From Acetobacter sp. (GTDB lineage Bacteria > Pseudomonadota > Alphaproteobacteria > Acetobacterales > Acetobacteraceae): a stretch of 64,000 bases of DNA. The position numbers and the translations under genes were made by a program. The stretch lies in NCBI RefSeq assembly GCF_022483985.1, contig NZ_JAKVME010000002.1, positions 372,001 to 436,000 of the forward strand, given 5' to 3'. Under the pieces are notes generated by a model. That model ran no database searches. It was not told the origin of the DNA and worked only from the letters and a program-made list of their open reading frames with translations. Every line of letters starts with the position of its first letter. Positions within the stretch are counted from its first letter, which is position 1. Shown here piece after piece: positions 40,601 through 48,615 of this stretch.

Positions 40601-42911
40601 CCATGAGAAGCCCTCCCGAACGCAACTGTGTGCCGGTTGCGGAGCCATTGCGGTAGACGTTCATCGTGCCGTTGACGCCGCCGACGGACGCGTCGCTCGC
40701 TACGGCGCCGCTGATGATTTCCAGCAGGCCACCTGTTTCGACAGTTGCTGAAATGACCTGAACATTGTCGTAATAACCGGAGAGCTTTCCGCCGGACAGG
40801 ATGTCGGCGTTATACGATGTCGCGGCCATCCCTCCGTCACCGACCACGGCTTCCGTGCCGCCGCTGCTGATGATGTCGTTGTAGATAGTGCCGTTGTCGT
40901 AGACGAGCGTGCGGACGAGGTTCGAGGTTGTGACGCCTGATGCCACGCCTCCGTTCGCAATGCGTACCCTGTAAGCCCCGTTCTGGGAATTGGCAGTCAG
41001 GTTATAAGCTATTCCCTGAACGACTATACCGGCATCATTGAGCGTGATTCCGGACGCGGAGCCTCCCGCGCTGATGACCATGACGTTGTGAAATAGGGTC
41101 GTATCGTTGGCAGAACCGCCCGAGCTGACGATCACGCTATAGTTCGTGCCGGGGCCACTCGTGGTGCCGCTGACAAAGGTTGTGGGACCGCTGACATAGG
41201 TGCCGCTGGCGATCCCTCCCGAGCCGATCCGGAGAGCGCCGTTGTCGTTGACAGTCGTGGAGATGGCCGAGCCGGAAATCACAGCGACGGCGGATGCCGC
41301 CACGATCGCGCCCGATACGACGCCACCGCTCTGCACGGATAACTGCGTTGTGGACGAAGCATCGGCGGACAGCGTGACGCTGACTGCGGAGCCGCCGGAA
41401 TTGACAGTAAGCAGACCACCGCTGACCGTACCGCCGCTTTCGAGGCCGCCGGATAGAACAACTTCCGTGCCGCCGGACGAAACGACAGTCGCCGACCCGA
41501 TGGTGCCGATGATGGCCGAGCCCCCGGCCATGATCTGTGTCGCCGTAGCGACGCCGCCATGCTGGGAGTCGATTCCGCCAGCCTGCGAAAGCACACCACC
41601 GGAGGAGATGATGGCGTTTTCGACAAAGCCGCCATTCTGCAGGACCAGCCCACCAGACTCGACAAGATCGTTTACAGCCGAAGTCTGTTTGTAGAGTGAC
41701 GTGCCGACACCCATGACGCTCTGCACGCCGCCGCTTGAGATCGTCAGGCCGCTGACAGCGCCATACAGGGTCTGGTGCGCACCGTCTTTGACGACGCCAC
41801 CGTATTCCGTGGCATGAACATCAATGTAGAGAGTCGCCAGATTGCCGGAAGCCGTGGGATTATAAACCGCGACTGCCGTTCCCGTCTGACCGGCATTGAG
41901 AAACCCGTTCTCCAGAACCTGCACATCGTAAGAGACGCCACCCTTCATGACCTCAAGGGCCTGTGTCGTCGCGGTGCTGCCACCGATGATGGTGCCGCTG
42001 TCGATAGCGCCACTTTCTATGAAAACGATTGTGCCGCCATTGATCAGCGTGCCGACAGCCGTTCCGCCGCTGGTGACATCCATGAACGCGGCAGCGCTGC
42101 CGCTCGACGTCGCGGCAGCCAGAATGGTCGCGCTGGCCAACCCGCCTGACAGGACGACGACGTCCCCTCCGCTGGAAATGGTGGTGGCGTGAACCGTCAC
42201 GCCTGAACTGAGGGTCAGGACGGCGCCACTGGCGACCGTGACCTGATCCGCCATATAGCCGCCGCCGGGAGAAAGGAAGAGGGAACCTCCCTGTGAAATG
42301 ACCGCGCTGGAAATGAAAGCGCCGGACGTCAGAACCTTTACGACGCCGCCACTGCTGATAATCACGCCAACGGCCAGAGAGTCGGTCTCCGCCAACTGAA
42401 CCAGACCACCGAACCCGACGAGTGTGTTGGACGCTGTAAAACCGCTGTCCAGAAAAAGATAACCGTTGTTGAAATAGCCGCTGGTGTCGGAAGCGCCATA
42501 AACGGTCGTGTCGATGAAAGTCCCTGAACGACCGGCTGCGCCTGCAAGGCCGGTGGCCTCGGCGCCGGAGATCAGGGCGCCCACCACCTGTCCGTTATCC
42601 AGAGTGATGCTGCCCTGGCTCGTCAGGACAGCGCCGCTGAGATAGCCGCCGCTGTCGATACGGATCGAGTAATTGTCTGCATACACGGACAGCAGCGTGC
42701 CACCGACAACACTGACTGTGCCGTGCGCCGTGACATTCCCGGCCGTTCCCCCGGAGGACACGGTCAGCCCTCCACCACTGACAACCGTGATGGTGTCGAC
42801 CGTTCCTCCAGAGGAGATGGTCAGTCCCGCGCCGCTGGCAACCGTGATATCCGACAGATTCTGTCCGGAAGACACAGTGACTGTCTGCCCGGAGGCCACA
42901 GTTGCCGTCAT
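34695..42911 (-). CDS. giant beta-helix repeat protein with C-terminal Hint domain
   Basis: A 2738-residue protein. The first about 2500 residues are short glycine/serine repeats of the type VSSGGxxxxTxVxSGGxxx, as in AIDA-like passenger domains, which stack into a right-handed beta-helix. On top of this are about five super-repeats of 240-320 residues, each with NGSIYNDTI-, SYNADILSGG- and SLESGGTVSGGLLT-like segments. Near residue 2540 begins a Hint_2 domain (CFCRGTRIDTEFGPMLIENI, VLTLDG-like turn, LRVSQLHML, YYHLDIGVQNIIFAEG). Hint domains can self-cleave or ligate. There is no signal peptide and no beta-barrel translocator. An AAGGA lies seven bases before the ATG. It may be a surface adhesin exported by an unlinked system. 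Confidence 0.85.
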   Translation of the reverse strand: MTATVASGQTVTVSSGQNLSDITVASGAGLTISSGGTVDTITVVSGGGLTVSSGGTAGNVTAHGTVSVVGGTLLSVYADNYSIRIDSGGYLSGAVLTSQGSITLDNGQVVGALISGAEATGLAGAAGRSGTFIDTTVYGASDTSGYFNNGYLFLDSGFTASNTLVGFGGLVQLAETDSLAVGVIISSGGVVKVLTSGAFISSAVISQGGSLFLSPGGGYMADQVTVASGAVLTLSSGVTVHATTISSGGDVVVLSGGLASATILAAATSSGSAAAFMDVTSGGTAVGTLINGGTIVFIESGAIDSGTIIGGSTATTQALEVMKGGVSYDVQVLENGFLNAGQTGTAVAVYNPTASGNLATLYIDVHATEYGGVVKDGAHQTLYGAVSGLTISSGGVQSVMGVGTSLYKQTSAVNDLVESGGLVLQNGGFVENAIISSGGVLSQAGGIDSQHGGVATATQIMAGGSAIIGTIGSATVVSSGGTEVVLSGGLESGGTVSGGLLTVNSGGSAVSVTLSADASSTTQLSVQSGGVVSGAIVAASAVAVISGSAISTTVNDNGALRIGSGGIASGTYVSGPTTFVSGTTSGPGTNYSVIVSSGGSANDTTLFHNVMVISAGGSASGITLNDAGIVVQGIAYNLTANSQNGAYRVRIANGGVASGVTTSNLVRTLVYDNGTIYNDIISSGGTEAVVGDGGMAATSYNADILSGGKLSGYYDNVQVISATVETGGLLEIISGAVASDASVGGVNGTMNVYRNGSATGTQLRSGGLLMVGAASFSENAVISSGGTMTLSSGGIGSNTLVESGGQETVSSGSLESGGTVSGGLLTVSSGGSAVSVTLETDVLANSLIVEAGGVVSGAVVAASAIAVISGSAAAITISSGGHVVISSGGVISGTNIVGPTDQSLNDTLLWVSAGGAAYNTTLFHEGMIVDSGAYASGVTLNDGSLTVYGRLDNLTLTSRSIYGAYVNGGTVSGVTTTSGVIQVYNSGQLYNDSIGSDGKEFVIGDNGGATSYNADIKGTLYAYLSDARVISATVEARGSLQVTQTAQASSTIVSGTMAVSTSGSATGTQVRSGGQLTVGSASTAENTVVSSGGTMVVSSGSAFATTLYDRASAVVSAGGIISGTNVSGPADSQLQNTVLTVGSGGSAYNTTVFHDKITVGSGAYASDVTLNQAGMTINGTVDGLTINPSGNNYYAVLVVGGTVSGISTLSAGGIAVYGNGSIYDDTVGSNSVELLLSNGGGATSYNTDILSGGLLSAYNDDVTVMSAKVEAGGLLQVTQDAVASGTVVSGTMHVDSNGSATSTVVLSGGLLTVGDPSLSENAIVSSGGVMILSSGGTGSNTLVETGGQETISSGSLESGGTVSGGLLTVSSGGSAVSVTLATGTAAPALRVESGGVVSGTVVQQSASAVISGSAIATTIYDGGQIIVSSGGVARDTTVIGPDSSESVSNGFWVYGGGAAYNTTVTHGTIVIDSGAQASGVTLNDAGMTVKGTLENLTVNYQNPAILPYGVFIDGGTVSGVVGSQSHIEVYNNGSIYNDTIASGSVEYVLSSTGGGGASYAADILSGGRLSAFNADASVISATVETGGRLQINDHAVASGTTLIGTMNVSGTGSASDTQILSGGLLTILASSFSENTIISSGGRMALSSGGVGSGTEVSSGGRETVSSGGLESGGTVSDGTLTISAGGSAVSVSVEASTPTLSLFVQNGGFTSGVTVKGSATVTIAGSAVATTIQDSALVTVSSDGVVSGTILSGPSDAGAGRNLMLVSSGGAAYDTTVFNDGMVVNADATASGVTLNDASIIVKGTVDNLTVNSQGSTNGVYDHGAYINGGTASGVVLSQSHIEVYNSGSIHSTTIGSDGTAHLLSSTGGGATSYDATILSGGLLSAQDADVSVLSATVESGGQLQVTENAVASGATVRGLMSIDSTGSATDTQLLSGGLLTVGSSSLSENTTVLSGGVMTLSSGGSGSNTLVEAGGQETVSAGGLESGGTISGALLLSGAGALGRQISLLDGGTLEATDSAAVSGLNTVNGAITVENGAEIDSITARSGAITLTGAAILSGGSLSDNATLTLTSGAIAQNLTLTDGTLISVTDQAVLSATRLSSNTVTTIVSTGSGYDLTVSGGQLLVSGGGVLSAATVTDNGDIHIYGGQVSSVTLSGGTMEIDDDGYARQTEILSGGLLAVGDPSISENAVVSSGGVMTVSSGGIGSNTVVESGGQETVFSGSLESGGTVSGGLLTISSGGSAIHVTLASDASSPSTLVVADGGIASATLIEDHSIAFISGSTVSDTISGATAQEIVSSGGSVSDATIAGGGTLTVLDNAQADTIAVENGTLSLSGAHASVRSVTLDTAGQITLSDGAVLSGSSYDAGAITAQSGGTFESAILTGTAQTSATSGGTVSAVTLQSGTRLTVSSGGTGQGTILESGAILLGVAGATVDDTTISSGALFQIDSAATSSDTYLTSGGSIELLNTSWSDTDTVSFADNILTIDDDGRIITINLSAADDVYLTRDFVLSRADTDPLYANSNDILITLAPVACFCRGTRIDTEFGPMLIENILEGTGILTLDGRMVTLRWKAVRRYSRRQMVLGAALRPLVIRADALGHGLPCRDLRVSQLHMLYIDELLVPAAALVNDRTIFIEQSGSAMEYYHLDIGVQNIIFAEGVATESLTDDDASRRGFDNYDQHVGSLPSSADVIMAAPLIREGEIIATLQARYAQRAAMLGAPFRQICENGLFLL

Positions 42912-42935
42912 TGTGAGTTCCTTTTGATTTTATAA

Positions 42936-43558
42936 GGTTTTTTCATAATTCAAGGCGATGTATTTGCGATGTGGCCCGACGGCGGCTGGGTGACGGATGG
43001 TCGTTGATCTGTACTGGACGGAAATGTCTCGGGATCAGACCGGTCCCGTGTGTCGCTGGTCCGGCCGTGAGAGGGGGCATGATCCATATGTCTGAAAGGT
43101 ATCTGGTGGCGCGATGTGATCTTCAGAGCCTCTGCCCGGATATCGGCGGCGGCTGATCCGCCTCCATCTCTGCTCAGGCTCTGGTTGCGAGCGTTTTTCG
43201 CACACCGGAACGCCCGGATGCTGGTTCACAGTGCTGCTTCTGATCATACGGAAAAATTATTTTTCCTGAATAAAGATACAGTTAATCAGCATGGGGCTCG
43301 ATGGTCCTCCTGTCGGACAAAGCCTGCTTGCATGAGCCATGACGAACGGGCCGGAGGCAGTCGTTCGTGACAGGCCGGTGCAGCGCCTCCGATGCGGTCC
43401 GTCACGCCGTTTTCCTGACAATAATCCCGGAAATACGGCTCGTGGTCTCAGCGCGTGAGGGGAAACAGCCGTCGCCCTTACAGCCGGACGTGCTCTGTGC
43501 TATCAGCAGGCTTCTTATTCACAGCAGGCCGTGCAGGCCGTGACATGACGGAAGAGCC
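42936..43558. other. gene-free interval between the Hint gene and gyrA
   Basis: About 620 bases between divergent genes. Only short frames with poor composition are present, and I accept none. AT-rich tracts at 42925-42950 and 43245-43280 are the likely promoter areas for the giant gene and gyrA. One palindrome at 43250-43266 is listed separately. Confidence 0.55.
43250..43266. promoter_or_regulatory. GGAAAAAT-T-ATTTTTCC palindrome
   Basis: A perfect 8-bp inverted repeat with a single-base centre in the divergent region upstream of gyrA and the giant gene, the kind of site a dimeric regulator binds. No cognate regulator is adjacent. Confidence 0.3.
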
Positions 43559-46348
43559 TTGACCGAGAACTCAGACCTGCCCGCTTCGCCCTCCGACCTC
43601 GTTCCGGTTGCCATCGAGGAGGAGATGCGCTCCTCCTATCTCGCTTATGCGATGTCCGTCATCGTCAGCCGCGCCCTGCCGGATGTGCGGGACGGCCTGA
43701 AGCCGGTGCATCGTCGCATCCTCTACGCCATGCGTGAGAGTGGGTTCACGGCGGACAAGCCCTACCGCAAATCGGCCCGCGCGGTCGGTGACGTGATGGG
43801 TAAATATCACCCGCACGGCGACTCCTCGATCTATGACGCCATGGTCCGCATGGCGCAGCATTGGTCGATGCGCGTGAAGCTGATTGACGGGCAGGGTAAC
43901 TTCGGCTCGGTTGACGGTGATAGCCCGGCAGCCATGCGTTATACCGAAGCGCGTCTGGCCAAGTCCTCTTCTTTCCTGCTTGATGACATCGACCGCGACA
44001 CGGTCGATTTCCAGCCGAACTACGATGAGAGCGAGAACGAACCAACCGTTCTGCCCGCTTCCTTCCCGAACCTGCTGGTCAACGGCGCGACCGGCATCGC
44101 CGTCGGCATGGCGACCAACATCCCGACGCATAATCCGGGTGAGGTCATCGACGCGACGCTGGCGATGATCGCCAATCCGGAGATCACGCTCGAAGAGCTG
44201 ATGGAGATCATTCCCGGACCGGATTTTCCGACCGGCGGCATCATTCTCGGACGGTCCGGCATCCGCTCGGCGTTCGCCACGGGCCGTGGCTCGGTCGTCG
44301 TGCGGGCCAAGGCGGACATCGAGGAAATCCGCAAGGACCGCAAGGCGATCATCATCACCGAGATTCCGTATCAGGTGAACAAGGCGACGCTTCAGGAGAA
44401 AATCGCCGAACTGGTGCGCGACAAGACCAGCGATCGCCATATCGAAGGCATCTCGGACATCCGTGACGAATCGGATCGTTCCGGCATGCGCGTGGTGATC
44501 GAACTCAAGCGTGACGCCACACCGGAAGTCGTGCTGAACCAGCTCTATCGCTTCACACAGCTCCAGAGTTCCTTCGGTGTGAACATGCTGGCCCTGAATG
44601 GCGGCCAGCCGCAGCTCATGGGCCTGCGCGACGTGCTGTCGGCCTTCATCGCTTTCCGCGAGGAAGTGATCATGCGCCGCGCCCGGTTCGACCTGAACAA
44701 GGCGCGGGATCGCGGGCATATTCTCGTCGGTCTGGTGATCGCCGTCGCCAATATCGACGAGGTGATCCGCATCATCCGTGCGGCTCCGGACGCCGCCACC
44801 GCCCGCGAGCAGCTCATGGCCGCCGAGTGGGACGCCGCCGATGTCGAGCCGCTGCTGGCGCTGATCCATGACGAGGGCAATATCGTCGTGGGCGGCAAGG
44901 TCCGTCTGACCGAAGCGCAGGCCCGCGGTATTCTGGAACTGCGTCTCCAGCGCCTGACCGGTCTTGAGCGCGAGAAGATCCAGAACGAACTGTCCGAAGT
45001 CGCCACGAAGATCAATGAACTGCTGGAGATCATCGGCAGCCATATCCGCCGCATGGAAGTCATGTGTGAGGAACTGCTGCTGGCGCGCGCTGAAATCGCC
45101 ACGCCTCGCGCGACCGAAATCTCTGATTACGCGGGCGATCAGGACGATGAAAGCCTGATCGAGCCGGGTCTGATGGTCGTGACCATCACCCGTGACGGCT
45201 TCATCAAGCGCACGCCGCTTGAAATCTTCCGCGCCCAGAACCGTGGCGGTCGTGGCCGCACGGCGGCCGGGCGTCGTGGTGACGATATCGTCGTGCGTTC
45301 CTTCAACGCGCACACCCATCAGTGGGTGCTGTTCTTCTCCTCGGGTGGCAAGGCCTATCGTGAGAAGGTCTGGCGTCTGCCGGAAGCCAGTCCGACCGCG
45401 AAGGGCAGGGCGCTGGTCAACCTGCTGCCGGATCTCGGCGGCGACGAGATTACAGCCGTTCTGCCTCTGCCGCAGGACGAGGAACTGTGGGACGCCCTGC
45501 ATCTCGTGTTCGCCACGGCGAGCGGCGGCGTGCGGCGTAACCGTCTCAGCGACTTCCAGAACATCCGGTCTTCCGGCCTGATCGCCATGAAGCTGGATGA
45601 GGGCGATCGCCTGATCGGTGTGGCGACCTGCCGCGAGGGTCAGGACGTGTTCCTCGCCACCCGCAAGGCGCGCTGCATCCGCTTCCAGATCACGGACGAG
45701 ACGTTGCGTGTGTTCGCGGGACGCGGCTCGACCGGCGTGCGTGGTATCAGGCTCGCCAGCGGTGATGAGGTCATCAGCCTGTGCGTTCTCAACCATGTCG
45801 AGGCGACGGTCGAGGAGCGGGCGTTGTATCTGCGGGCGGCCAACGCCAAGCGTCGCGCCGAAAACGCATCGGACGAGGCGGACGCCGAGGAAATCGGCGC
45901 CGAGGCGGAAGAGGCCGTTCTCACTGAGGATTCCGCGCTTTCGCCCGAGCGTTTCGCCGAGCTTGAAGCAGCCGAGGAAATTCTCCTTACCGTCAGCGAT
46001 GGCGGCTTCGGGCGTCGTTCATCGGCCTATGATTACCGCGTCAGCGGACGCGGTGGTCAGGGCATCGCCAACATGACCTTCTCCTCCAGCAAGCGCGGCT
46101 CCGAAGTGGTGGCCACGCTCCCTGTGCTTTCGGGTGTCGACGTGATGCTTGTCACCAATGCCGGGCGTTTGATTCGCGTTCCGGTCGATCAGGTGCGAGT
46201 CATGTCGCGTCAGGCCAGTGGCGTCACGCTGCTGCGTCTGGACGGCACGGAAGCAGTGACCAGCGTGTTCCCCGTTCTGGAGGATGATTCTTCCGACGGT
46301 GATGGCGATGCTGGCGCGGATGGAGAAAGCGCGGGCAATGAAGACTGA
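43559..46348 (+). CDS. gyrA: DNA gyrase subunit A
   Basis: A 929-residue gyrase A subunit. The catalytic tyrosine is Y128 in [10 protein letters not shown]. The quinolone region reads [10 protein letters not shown] (S89, D93), the sensitive form. The GyrA box is QNRGGRG in the C-terminal beta-pinwheel. An acidic, alanine-rich insert (about residues 763-808, with [15 protein letters not shown]) separates two pinwheel blades, and the tail is acidic. Translation probably begins at TTG 43559, preceded by GGAAGAG; no in-frame ATG gives the conserved N-terminus. Its last 11 bases overlap coaD. Confidence 0.96.
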   Translation: MTENSDLPASPSDLVPVAIEEEMRSSYLAYAMSVIVSRALPDVRDGLKPVHRRILYAMRESGFTADKPYRKSARAVGDVMGKYHPHGDSSIYDAMVRMAQHWSMRVKLIDGQGNFGSVDGDSPAAMRYTEARLAKSSSFLLDDIDRDTVDFQPNYDESENEPTVLPASFPNLLVNGATGIAVGMATNIPTHNPGEVIDATLAMIANPEITLEELMEIIPGPDFPTGGIILGRSGIRSAFATGRGSVVVRAKADIEEIRKDRKAIIITEIPYQVNKATLQEKIAELVRDKTSDRHIEGISDIRDESDRSGMRVVIELKRDATPEVVLNQLYRFTQLQSSFGVNMLALNGGQPQLMGLRDVLSAFIAFREEVIMRRARFDLNKARDRGHILVGLVIAVANIDEVIRIIRAAPDAATAREQLMAAEWDAADVEPLLALIHDEGNIVVGGKVRLTEAQARGILELRLQRLTGLEREKIQNELSEVATKINELLEIIGSHIRRMEVMCEELLLARAEIATPRATEISDYAGDQDDESLIEPGLMVVTITRDGFIKRTPLEIFRAQNRGGRGRTAAGRRGDDIVVRSFNAHTHQWVLFFSSGGKAYREKVWRLPEASPTAKGRALVNLLPDLGGDEITAVLPLPQDEELWDALHLVFATASGGVRRNRLSDFQNIRSSGLIAMKLDEGDRLIGVATCREGQDVFLATRKARCIRFQITDETLRVFAGRGSTGVRGIRLASGDEVISLCVLNHVEATVEERALYLRAANAKRRAENASDEADAEEIGAEAEEAVLTEDSALSPERFAELEAAEEILLTVSDGGFGRRSSAYDYRVSGRGGQGIANMTFSSSKRGSEVVATLPVLSGVDVMLVTNAGRLIRVPVDQVRVMSRQASGVTLLRLDGTEAVTSVFPVLEDDSSDGDGDAGADGESAGNED

Positions 46349-46850
46349 GAGACCCGCACGGGTCGGATTCTATCCGGGCACGTTCGATCCTGTGACATTC
46401 GGGCATCTGGATGTCATCGAGAGAGCGGCTCGGCTGGTTGACCGGCTGGTGATCGGGGTCGCGGTGAATGCGGGTAAAAACCCGCTTCTGCCGATCGATG
46501 AACGGGTCATCTCCATTCAGGAAGCCATCCCGCCTCTGGCGGAGCGAACTGACTGCGAGATAGAGGTTGTTGCGTTCAATGAGCTTCTGGTGGACGCGGT
46601 AAGGCGTTCCGGCGCGACCATGATCGTGCGGGGTCTGCGACTTCTGGTGGATTTTGACTACGAGGCGCAGATGCTGGGTGCCAACCGCCGACTGGCCCCC
46701 GAGATCGAGACGATTTTCCTGATGGCGTCGGAACGGACCCAGTTCGTTTCCTCGCGGATGGTGCGTGAAATCGCGAATTACGGTGGAGACATCAGGGAAT
46801 TCACGCCGCCCGGCGCTGCGGAGCGGGTGACGGTGCGTCTGGGACGTTGA
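46338..46850 (+). CDS. coaD: phosphopantetheine adenylyltransferase
   Basis: A 170-residue enzyme making dephospho-CoA. It has the nucleotidyltransferase motif [15 protein letters not shown] with TxGH at about residues 20-23, the IVRGLR segment, and the C-terminal [11 protein letters not shown] (ISSTLVR-like) motif. The ATG at 46338 lies inside the gyrA 3' end (11-base overlap), so translation is likely coupled. The frame reaches back to 46284 within gyrA, but that N-terminus is not family-like. Confidence 0.94.
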   Translation: MKTERPARVGFYPGTFDPVTFGHLDVIERAARLVDRLVIGVAVNAGKNPLLPIDERVISIQEAIPPLAERTDCEIEVVAFNELLVDAVRRSGATMIVRGLRLLVDFDYEAQMLGANRRLAPEIETIFLMASERTQFVSSRMVREIANYGGDIREFTPPGAAERVTVRLGR

Positions 46851-46951
46851 TTCCGGAACTTTGCGTTTCTGACTTTGTGCCGTAAGCCGTTCGGAGCCGG
46901 TGCTTCTGTCTGTGCGGAGCACCGGGTTCCTGTACGTGACTGGATGGGCAC

Positions 46952-47434
46952 ATGACTGACACAAATGATATTCTGAACATGGATCTGGCAAGTGGGCGCG
47001 TCGTTATCCGCCTGCGTCCGGATATCGCACCTCTGGCTGCCGAGCGTCTCCGCACGCTGTCCGCCGAGGGTTTTTATGACAACACGCCGTTTCACCGTGT
47101 GATTGAAGGCTTCATGGCGCAGGGCGGAGATCCGACCGGCACCGGCACCAGCGGCAGCAGCCTGCCGGACCTGAAGGCCGAATTCACCCGTGATGCGAAG
47201 TTCGAGCGTGGCACGATCGGCATGGCGCGCACGATGAATCCGGACAGCGCCAACAGCCAGTTCTTCATCATGTTCGAGCCTTCCCCACACCTGAACGGCC
47301 AGTACACCATCGTTGGTGAAGTGACCGAAGGCATGGACCTTGTTGACAAGATCAAGCGCGGTTCCGGCGCTGGCGGCACGGTCAAGGATCCGGACAAGAT
47401 TCTGAAGATGCGTCCGGCTTCCGCAGAGGCCTGA
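46952..47434 (+). CDS. cyclophilin-type peptidyl-prolyl isomerase
   Basis: A 160-residue cytosolic cyclophilin. Motifs include FYDNTPFHRVIEGFMAQGGD (catalytic arginine in FHRV), FERGTIGMART, NSQFFIMFEPSPHLNGQYTIVGEV. No signal peptide is present, so it is a PpiB-like cytosolic form. It follows coaD by about 100 bases and precedes tRNA-Lys; the gyrA-coaD-cyclophilin order may form one transcript. Confidence 0.93.
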   Translation: MTDTNDILNMDLASGRVVIRLRPDIAPLAAERLRTLSAEGFYDNTPFHRVIEGFMAQGGDPTGTGTSGSSLPDLKAEFTRDAKFERGTIGMARTMNPDSANSQFFIMFEPSPHLNGQYTIVGEVTEGMDLVDKIKRGSGAGGTVKDPDKILKMRPASAEA

Positions 47435-47512
47435 ATCACGGTCTGATTTCAGGTTTTTATGGCGATGGCTGTTGACATGAGCGGCAGCCATCGCTACCCG
47501 GTTGCCCGTGGC

Positions 47513-47588
47513 GAGCCGGTAGCTCAGCTGGTAGAGCATTCGACTTTTAATCGAATGGTCGTGGGTTCGAGTCCCACCCGGCTCACCA
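47513..47588 (+). tRNA. tRNA-Lys(UUU)
   Basis: GAGCCGG at the 5' end pairs with CCGGCTC before ACCA. The D-arm is TAGCTCAGCTGGTAGAGCA, the anticodon loop gacTTTTaatc has TTT, and the T-arm is GTGGGTTCGAGTCCCAC. CCA is encoded. A decayed tyrosine integrase lies directly downstream, showing past use as an integration site. Confidence 0.97.
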
Positions 47589-47612
47589 ACACATCAGGAA
47601 AATGGCAGCTAT

Positions 47613-47850
47613 CAGGCATTTTCCAGCAGGTTGACAGAGCCTGCATCTCCTCATCAGCAAGATGCGTTTTGTTCACGGCTCTCGTGTAGCGGTCCACGTT
47701 CTTCAGTGTCCATTTGATGCAGGTGTCAGCCTGCTCCTGCGTGGCGGTGTGCGACGGCTTTTTCAGGCTGTGGTGAGGGGATGGTCCTTTCGGGATCGAC
47801 GCTTCCTCGCACCATTTGATTGTAGAGCCCGTTCGATGCTGGGCATATAG
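47613..47850 (-). pseudogene. decayed C-terminal part of a tyrosine integrase
   Basis: The minus-strand frame next to the tRNA-Lys 3' end retains the order of an integrase C-terminus. IKWCEEASIPKG corresponds to the segment before the H-x-L-R-K box. HHSLKK is that box with arginine changed to lysine. TLKNVDRYTRAVNKTHLADEEM is the nucleophile-tyrosine helix (Tyr codon about 47686-47688). The stretch between the box and the tyrosine (SHTATQEQADTCIKW) is too short and scrambled, and no N-terminal domain can be followed upstream. The frame then runs into the tRNA. This is the footprint of a lost island. Confidence 0.6.
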
Positions 47851-48138
47851 CCGTTGGTCGTGCGGACGCACGTCTCCTCATGGAGTATTGAGAGACGCGC
47901 TCAGGCGTTGGCGCACGCACGAGACCACGCCAACGGTGAAGTTTGGTCGATTCCTGCCTGAATCCTCATTTGTGGCGTCCATCCCACGAAATTAGATGAT
48001 TCTTAAGCCTCCCGCCTTACCTCTTGATCCCATAGCCGACTGTATCGACAGAGCCTTCTGTTGGTGAAACAGGGACAACGCCTGCCTGTGTGCGGACGTG
48101 TCCTGTCGGAAATGAGGTTACGCAGTTTCGGGGAACGG
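47851..48138. other. gene-free remnant DNA before the flagellar cluster
   Basis: No acceptable coding sequence. A short minus frame near 47726-47920 overlaps the integrase relic in another frame (LYNQMVRGSVDPERTIPSPQ), consistent with frameshift decay. The promoter of the flagellar genes should lie here; an AT-rich GAAATTAGATGATTCTTAAG sits near 47988-48007. Confidence 0.4.
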
Positions 48139-48615
48139 ATGGCGGAAGAAGCTGAGACGGCTGGTGCTGAGGCAACGCCTCCCAAAAAGAGCAAAAAGAA
48201 GCTTGTGATGCTTGTGGGAGCATTGCTGGGCATCGTGCTGCTTGGCGGGGGTGGGTGGTATTATAAACAACATGCCGCACAGGCCGCGAAAAAAAATGTG
48301 CCGGTTGTGCAGGAGGAGCCGTTTTTCGTCGATATTCCGACTGTCATCTCCAATCTCGAAAGTTCATCGGGGCGGCCGGTCTTCGTGAAGCTGACAGCCA
48401 AGTTGCAGGTCAGGGGGGCGACCCAGCAGCAGGTTCTGGCGCAGATGCCTCAGGTCCAGAATATCTTTCAGACCTATCTGCATGAAAGTTCGCAGGCGGA
48501 CCTGAACGGCAATGGAATCTATCGTCTGCGTGAGGCGTTGCTGGCGCGCATCGCCCTGCAACTCGCTCCGATTGAAGTGAGAGACGTTCTCTTCACGGAG
48601 TTTCTGATTCAATGA
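48139..48615 (+). CDS. fliL: flagellar basal body-associated protein FliL
   Basis: A 158-residue single-pass inner-membrane protein. The cytoplasmic N-terminus (KKSKKK) is followed by a membrane helix (LVMLVGALLGIVLLGGGGWYY) and a periplasmic stomatin-like domain ending VRDVLFTEFLIQ, typical of FliL, which supports the stators. The ATG at 48139 has GGGGA just upstream; the frame reaches back to 48061. The stop overlaps the fliM start (ATGA). Confidence 0.88.
   Translation: MAEEAETAGAEATPPKKSKKKLVMLVGALLGIVLLGGGGWYYKQHAAQAAKKNVPVVQEEPFFVDIPTVISNLESSSGRPVFVKLTAKLQVRGATQQQVLAQMPQVQNIFQTYLHESSQADLNGNGIYRLREALLARIALQLAPIEVRDVLFTEFLIQ

Noticed and set aside
36000-41500. Regular DNA repeats that could suggest a CRISPR array
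   Set aside because: Repeat units are long, diverged and in frame with a continuous protein; there are no uniform short repeats with unique spacers and no cas genes.
43571-45796. 741-codon open frame on the minus strand
   Set aside because: It is the exact shadow of gyrA. Its composition is unnatural (His/Asp/Arg-rich) and the plus strand carries all gyrase motifs.
47459-47689. 76-codon frame through tRNA-Lys, and the minus-strand peptide RVGLEPTTIRLKVECSTS
   Set aside because: These are translations of the tRNA gene, a familiar spurious annotation.
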